Source of the DNA: Anagrus nilaparvatae
Lineage: Eukaryota; Arthropoda; Insecta; Hymenoptera; Mymaridae
Length of the DNA stretch: 64,000 nucleotides
Direction of reading: 5' to 3'
Assembly (NCBI GenBank): GCA_022575985.1
Contig: JAKSXM010000231.1
Location: 6,884,501-6,948,500, forward strand
How positions within the stretch are numbered: position 1 is the stretch's first letter; the number at the start of each line of letters is the position of its first letter. Of this stretch, positions 58,310 to 64,000 are shown one piece after another. The notes under the pieces are model-generated. The model ran no database searches. It was given only the letters and a program-made list of their open reading frames with translations, and was not told where the DNA came from. The position numbers were made by a program, and so were the translations under genes.

Positions 58310-59318
58310 AAGGTGTTTTTTATTTCCCGAACTGACCGTAGAGAAAAATACCAGCCCAAATATGATACTTCAGGTAAAAGAACTAATCTCTAAAATAAAA
58401 ATTTTTACATGCAATTTTATGTAGTGTGCCGATTTGCAAATGAAGTCGATAAAAATTATTATAGGAAAAAGGTTTTAAAAACGTTTTAGAAAGCTTTTAG
58501 AAATCTTGCTATAGTATATTCAGTATCAATGGCGTAAAAGTTTTGGCACTATAACGTGAGCACTAGTACGAGCGCTTGGCGAAGCCGGGTACGAGTGATA
58601 TGCCTTCACGCTAGTGTCTAAAGTATTTCGCGCATGGTGCTTACACTATTTTTTTCCCGCCCGGGCGTAAAATTTTTTGTGAAATTTCAGCACGCGTTTT
58701 AAGCCCAGTAGAGCAAAAAATAGCACCATGGGCGAAATACTTTAGACACTAGCGTGAAGGCATATCAGGCCTAAACTTTTGCGCCCTTGATACTTAATAT
58801 ACTATTTACTACTAAAATGTTCTAAAGACTTGTTAGTAACAAAATATCTAAAAGAAACTGTAAATTATAAGATGAGAGGTTATTTTTAGATTTTTGACCA
58901 GTTATAAAAGCTGTTTTTTGATTGCCTCTTCACTAAAATAAGAAATAATCATTTTTTTAAGAAATCAATGTATAAATTGCAAATGCCGTGGATATTTGCT
59001 TTATAGACGGCTGTAAATTTTAAATTAAATTCAAATATAAAATATGCTATAATTTACATTTTTTTTTGATATTTTGGTACTAACAAGCTTTTAGTACATT
59101 TTAGTAGTAAAAAGTTTTTAGCAAGGTTTCTAAAAGCTTTCTAAAACGTTTTAAAACCTTTTTTCGTATTTTTACCGATTTTCATTTGCAAATCGGCACA
59201 CTAAATTAGTCTATAGGTAAAAAATTTTTTTTTAGAAAATAGTTTTATTACCCGAAGTATCATATTCAAGCCAGTATTTTCCTCTACGGTCAATTTTCGG
59301 GAAATAAGAAACACCCTA
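58310..59318. repeat. Foldback element, 1.0 kb
   Basis: Ends AGGTGTTTTTTATTTCCCG and its complement (GGGAAATAAGAAACACCCT, 59300-59318). Arms include CGTAGAGAAAAATACCAGCC near 58346, GATTTGCAAATGAAGTCG near 58431 and AAAGCTTTTAGAAA near 58488, each with its complement on the right (59265, 59184, 59132). The left arm is interrupted by the hairpin at 58512-58804; the right arm is continuous there. Confidence 0.85.
58512..58804. mobile_element. Small G+C-richer hairpin inserted in a foldback arm
   Basis: Ends TAGTATATTCAGTATCAATGG and the near-complement CTTGATACTTAATATACTA. Inner arms pair CTTCACGCTAGTGTCTAAAG near 58605 with its complement near 58740. Rich in CG dinucleotides. Present in only one arm of the host foldback, with TA-rich junctions, so it is a later insertion. 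Confidence 0.8.
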
Positions 59319-60034
59319 ATACAAATAATGATCAAATAAGTGCTTTTAGCATTCTTTCAAATAATATATTAAAATTAAATAGAAGAAAAAAAATTTTATG
59401 TTCAACTTATTTCTATTTAAATATTATTAAAAAAACTTCAAAATAACAGTATTCGATATTAACATCTAAACGACACGCGTGAAACTCTCGAGTTTATAAT
59501 CTTATTGATTACGAAATTTTATTTTTTATCAATATAATACTTTTTTAAAAAGATTAATACAATTTTAAAAAAAATATTTTAACACATTAAAAAAATATTT
59601 TCATTAAAAATAAACTTTGAAGAACAATGTTGTATCAATAAAGAATAATATACGCAGTATCATTTATTCATTAAAAAAAATTTTTCAATTAAGAAAAGGA
59701 ACCAATCACCTCTCCCTCATTTTACTTATAGACATTTTTATTACTCTTCCATACCATAACAATAATATTTATTTTTTTTATCAGTAAATTATAGAATTTA
59801 AATGATAATATTTACACAGTAAAAAGTAGCTCTCAGATAGACAAAAAAAATTGATTATTTTCGAAATAAATATTATCTAAAATCAGTATCAGTTGAAAGT
59901 AAATATATTTTTTTGAATCCATTCTTTATACAACGTGTCTTATATGCACTATAATTTTAAGATCAGCTTCTCTAGATAATTTGATTGATTTTCATTTCTT
60001 ATATTTAAACTGCCACATTCTTAATTTACAGTGC
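59319..60034. other. A+T-rich DNA, nothing recognised
   Basis: Spacer between the foldback and the start of the second Toll-locus copy. Confidence 0.5.
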
Positions 60035-61489
60035 TGAAGATTATTTCGATTCATGGCCAAAATTCTTTTCAACTGGAGAATATTTTTTCATTGCTTGAGG
60101 AACTGTAATGCCAATAATTTGGCAGCGTTTTTTTTTAAATATATTAAAACATGCCAACTCTTTAAGACTTTCTTTTTCATTTTACATGGTTTTTGAAAGT
60201 GCAGTAATCATTAATAAAAAAAAAATACTTTGCAAAAAATATTGACGTACCAGGTATTGACGTTAGTCACTAGACGGATATATAAAAGAATAATAATATA
60301 TAGTTTAAATAGTGACTTAGACACATTAATACAACATTAAACATATTCTTTAAAAAGTTTTAAACCATAGTTACAAAAAAATAGAAGTTATGTTATTTTT
60401 CGTCGATAAAGCTTGTATATTTACAATTATTTTTCGTAAATTTGCATTTTTTTGGAATTTTTTCAACATTTTGAAAATAATCTATTTTTTTTATTTATCC
60501 AAGAGAGTAACTACTTTTTACAGTGTTTAAAAAAAAAACTCACACCTTTTAATAAATGCATTAAAAATTATCTTATCGCGAATATCTTATCGCGAATCAA
60601 CAGTTTATTAAAAGCAACAGGCATTGATATAAATTTTTAATTTAAAAAAAGTCACTAAATGTTAATAGTATAAATAAATAATAAAAGGAACTTATTAAGT
60701 ATATTTTTTAAAAATAACTATAGTCAAAATGAAAGTGATTGACATTATAATAAGTATCTTTTTTTAAAATAATTTAAGGATGCTCTTTTCACACTATGTT
60801 TAGCTTATTTTTAAACTAATATATATTAAAACTATGCTAATAATTCTTTTCAAGATTTAGTATTAGAAAATGAAATAAAATAGAAACTAATCAATAAATT
60901 TCTGCTAATACGTTCATGACATTCTTGGTTAGAACATTTGAAACAAAAATGCACTCGTCCCATGTAAATAGCTTTTGATTTTAGGGGGAATGACAATTTC
61001 AAATTTTTTAATCAACCCTTTGAGTTATAAATTATAAATTTTTGTTTATAAATTAAAAAGATTATTTACTTTTCTTTTATAAACAATTATTTAAAATTTA
61101 ATTTTTCAAAGGTTCGCGAACCCAGACTCCCTTCAAAAAATTTCTTTTTATCTCTCCTCAATAAAATTGAATGCTTTTGAAAGAGAAACATTCCAAATTT
61201 TAATCCACATTGCATAGATCTGAAATTATTGGCATTAATGACCCAAAACATAATAAGTAATATTTTTTAAATTCACTCAATGAAACTTTTTATCTAGGGC
61301 TCAAAACAATTCTTAGTAAATAAGTGAGAAACATCTGCATACTAAACCTCAAAGAATTTAAAAAAAAACGCTGCCAAGTAATTGGCGCTATGATTTCTCA
61401 TTAGCAATAACAAAGTGGTCTTAATGGTCTACTTTACCTAAGAAAGTATAATATCATAAGAAAAACTAAAAATGATCTTATCATTGATA

Positions 61490-62160
61490 TTGTTAGTTTA
61501 AAATCTAATGGAAAAATGAGATTTTTTACATAAAAAAAAAGAAGAAAAAATTTAGTTTATTTTTTATTTTATTTAAAAAATTTTGAGATAAAAATTTCAG
61601 AAATCGAGAACAAATGATGTTTTTTGAATTAATAGTTTCATTAAAAAAAATTAAGTACTTCATCCAAATAGAAAAAAAAAATGGTGTTTCTCGTATTTTT
61701 TGGTAGCAAAAATTTTGAGAAAAAAATTTCCAAAAAATTAAATATCAGATTGGGGATATCGAGTAAAAACAATAAAACCATATTATATTAATACTTTTAT
61801 AGAAAAAAATTAGGTACTACGTCAAAAAAGAAAAAAAATAATGGTGTTTTTTAAATTTTTTTCGACCTTGCTAGACCAATAATAAATCTTTTCGATTTAA
61901 GAAGGTCGAAAAAATTATTATAAATATTATAATTGGACGTAACAAATATTAAAATGTTTTTATGTAAAAAATTTGGAAGAAAAATGTTCCAAAAATTAAG
62001 TATTAGATTGGAGATATCAAGTAAAAACAATAATCTAGATATTATTAATTTCATAGGAAAAAATGAAGTACTACATCCAAGAAAAAAAATATTGCTGTTT
62101 ATTAATGCTTAACGTAAAAAATTTTCAAAAAATTAAGTATCAAATCCAAAAATTGTATAT
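61490..62160. repeat. Array of the 120-155 bp A+T-rich repeat
   Basis: Units share GGAGATATCGAGTAAAAACAA, AAAAAATTAGGTACTACGTC and an A run; recognisable starts near 61605, 61755 and 62010. A small hairpin (TTTTTTCGACCTTGC and complement, 61858-61915) splits the array. Lies in the extra 1.25 kb found only in this Toll-locus copy. Confidence 0.6.
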
Positions 62161-62397
62161 AAAGATATTTGGGGAATTCCATGAATAAGTAGCACAAAAT
62201 TATGGTCAAGGTAAAAAAAAAATCGATGATTCCCCGTGTCAAAAGGTTCTTATAGATTTTTAAGGATTTTATGCCACTAAAGTTTTTTGGTAAATATTAG
62301 CTTCACGTCACCGTTATTTAAAGTTCGTTATAAAACCATTAAAAAACATTTTTAAAAAAATTATTAACTGGTTTGTATGTTCAGATAATCAACTATC

Positions 62398-62640
62398 GTG
62401 GAACATGTTCAGTCATAACAGTAATAAATCCAAAAACCGAAATTACGATAAATCCCGAAATATAAATTATCTAAGTCCATAAACCTATTCTAAGTTCTTC
62501 TTCTTATCAGGTCCTGATAAGGCTATAACTCTCACTTAAATTATTCTAAGTCCCTAAATTGAAAATATTCTAAATCCATTTCACCCCCACCCCCTGCAAA
62601 GCCAGACTTTTTCAAATACCCCAGTGAACATGTTCCATGT
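62398..62640 (+). repeat. Short copy of the GGAACATGTTC family
   Basis: Starts GTGGAACATGTTCAGTCATAA and ends GTGAACATGTTCCATGT. The internal order (AGTAATAAATCCAAAAACCG, AAAATATTCTAAATCC, CCCCCACCCCCTG) matches 14530-14770. Part of the insertion specific to the second Toll-locus copy. Confidence 0.8.
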
Positions 62641-62682
62641 TATAAAAAAGGTTTCGAAGTAAATTTCCTCTAGATTTTTTAG

Positions 62683-62726
62683 TACATACATTCATACATA
62701 CATACATACATACATACATACATACC
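62683..62726. repeat. (CATA)n microsatellite
   Basis: About ten tandem CATA/TACA units with one CATT interruption. Copy 1 of the duplication has ordinary sequence at this place. Confidence 0.95.
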
Positions 62727-63186
62727 TTCCTCAAAACGTGCTTATATGCCAAAAAATCAGAAATTAAAATTTCACCTAAAACATTAATTCCAAAATTAAC
62801 CACCAAAAAAATTCCTTTAAAAAACGTTAAATAAACATTAATTATTTTCTGGGTAAGAAAAATTCTTTGAGGTTTAGTGTGTAAGCTTGAAAATGGTGTA
62901 CACGACTACGAACGTATAGTGTTTCAGAACCTCCTTAAAAAATTATGTAATCAAAAATCATTTAAAATTAACAGGTACTGATAATATAATTTTATTTTTC
63001 AATCGATAAGGGGCACAATCAAATATTTTTTTAGACTTCTTAAAAAATGTGTATTATTCATTTCAAAAAATTTATTTTTGAATTTATTCGTTTAGATGAA
63101 ATAAAATTATTATGTGAGTATTAAATAATTAAAATATTATTTTTGTTCAAAGCTATAATTTCAAAAATTATAAGCATTTATTTCAG

Positions 63187-64000
63187 GTTTTCTAAGTTAA
63201 AAAATTATTTATTTTACGTTTTATTAATAATATTAATTGATGGAACATATTCCAAAACTAAATTTGACTGTAAAAAAGAAAAAGATTGTGATTGTCAAAA
63301 AATTAATATTCGGACTTATAAAATTGAGTGTAAAAATAAAAGAGTTATGATTTTGGATGAAAATGGTAGTGATTACATTAAATAAATTTCAGTTGAAAAA
63401 CTTGGAATTCCTTTAAAGAAAGGTGATTTTAAAAATTATCCTGATTTGGAAAATCTGTATTTGCATGGTATTAATATTGGTCACATTGATAAGGATCTTA
63501 TAAAAGGTATGCAAAAAATTTTATTTTTTATTGTTTTTTAAAATGAGATTAAGAAGTTTTTAAACTTTTATGATATAGGTTTATCTGAGTTAACATTTTT
63601 ATCGTTTATTAATGTTAGCCTAATAATACCTCTTGGCTTTTTTAATTTTTCCAACGATATTCGAATGGTTGTCATTAATCATAATTGTATTGAAGTCATT
63701 AAAGATGGTGTGTTTGATGGTTTAGAAAAGCTTACATACTTGGATTTAAGATTTAACAATATAAGCGTTTTAGAAATTGGATCGCTTAAAAGTCTTAAAA
63801 ACTTGGAATCTTTATATTTGAGTAATAACAAAATTTCAGTTATTCCTTTGGAAATATTTAGTAATTTACTCAACTTAAGGTGGTTATACCTTAAAAGTAA
63901 CGAAATTCAAACATTACCAGAAAATGTATTTCAGTATAACGAAAACATAGAAACTTTGAATTTAAACAATAACCATTTATCTACATTACATGAAAAAATT
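63187..64000 (+). pseudogene. Second Toll-like receptor copy, nonsense codon in first large exon
   Basis: Exon 63187-63506 (signal peptide and N-terminal Cys-rich part) and exon 63579 to beyond the window end (LRRs) align with the first two visible exons of the minus-strand Toll gene and keep the same splice sites and a 72-bp intron. In the first exon TAA at 63383-63385 stands where copy 1 has CAA (DYIK-stop against DYIKQ), so the product would be cut after about 65 residues. The LRR exon is open as far as seen; over the first 112 residues I count about 10 differences from copy 1. The TIR end is outside the window. Readthrough or a downstream start cannot be excluded, but a pseudogene is the simplest reading. 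Confidence 0.8.

Larger units (their letters stand above)
60035..64000 (+). repeat. Inverted segmental duplication, copy 2
   Basis: Matches 17.5-23.64 kb in reverse and runs off the window. Relative to copy 1 it lacks the 22433-23400 foldback and the intron insertion. It has about 1.25 kb of extra sequence at roughly 61385-62650 and about 100 bp near 60242-60345. Confidence 0.85.

Noticed and set aside
63679..63873. Minus-strand 64-residue frame also present at 19785-19979
   Set aside because: Antisense of the Toll LRR exon in both copies.

Overview
The window looks like a piece of an insect nuclear genome. It is very A+T-rich, has short GT-AG introns, a Toll-family receptor gene, an F-box/LRR relic and many eukaryotic transposons. 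Small Toll and F-box/LRR families in so A+T-rich a background would fit a parasitoid wasp (Braconidae). That placement is inference from memory and is weak. I saw no rRNA, tRNA or CRISPR array.

Layout. 1-6071 is mostly non-coding, with two foldback (long inverted repeat) elements. 6072-11527 is an apparently intact Ty3/Gypsy LTR retrotransposon with an open 1441-codon Gag-Pol frame. 11.5-17.5 kb is a nest of foldback elements inserted in one another. 17515-20903 (minus) is a five-exon Toll receptor whose coding frame is open across all visible junctions. 20.9-28.7 kb holds its flank, a LINE relic and more foldbacks, one of which carries the cysteine-rich tail of a transposase. 28.7-35.0 kb has two large nested inverted-repeat structures, the second inside a MULE transposon that I delimit by 17-bp terminal repeats. 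36.3-40.3 kb is a long-TIR element, then an element containing a 25-bp satellite. 40.5-47.6 kb holds a possible orphan exon, a piggyBac transposase relic, a broken F-box/LRR gene and a small two-exon secreted peptide gene. 47.6-54.2 kb is a degenerate minus-strand LINE interrupted by a piggyBac-type MITE and by a plus-strand R1-like LINE. 58 kb has a GIY-YIG nuclease relic and a nested foldback. From about 60.0 kb to the end is an inverted second copy of the Toll locus, whose first large exon carries a nonsense codon.

How it fits together. Only three units look potentially functional: the Gypsy element, the minus-strand Toll gene and the secreted-peptide gene. Most other signal is transposon debris. 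Its common theme is long, sometimes near-perfect hairpins of 0.2-2.2 kb, repeatedly inserted into each other. Comparing the two Toll copies dates several insertions relative to the duplication: one foldback, one intron insertion and one flank insertion each occur in only one copy.

Limits. All alignments, translations and boundaries were done by eye. Exon joints, family names and divergence estimates need software confirmation.
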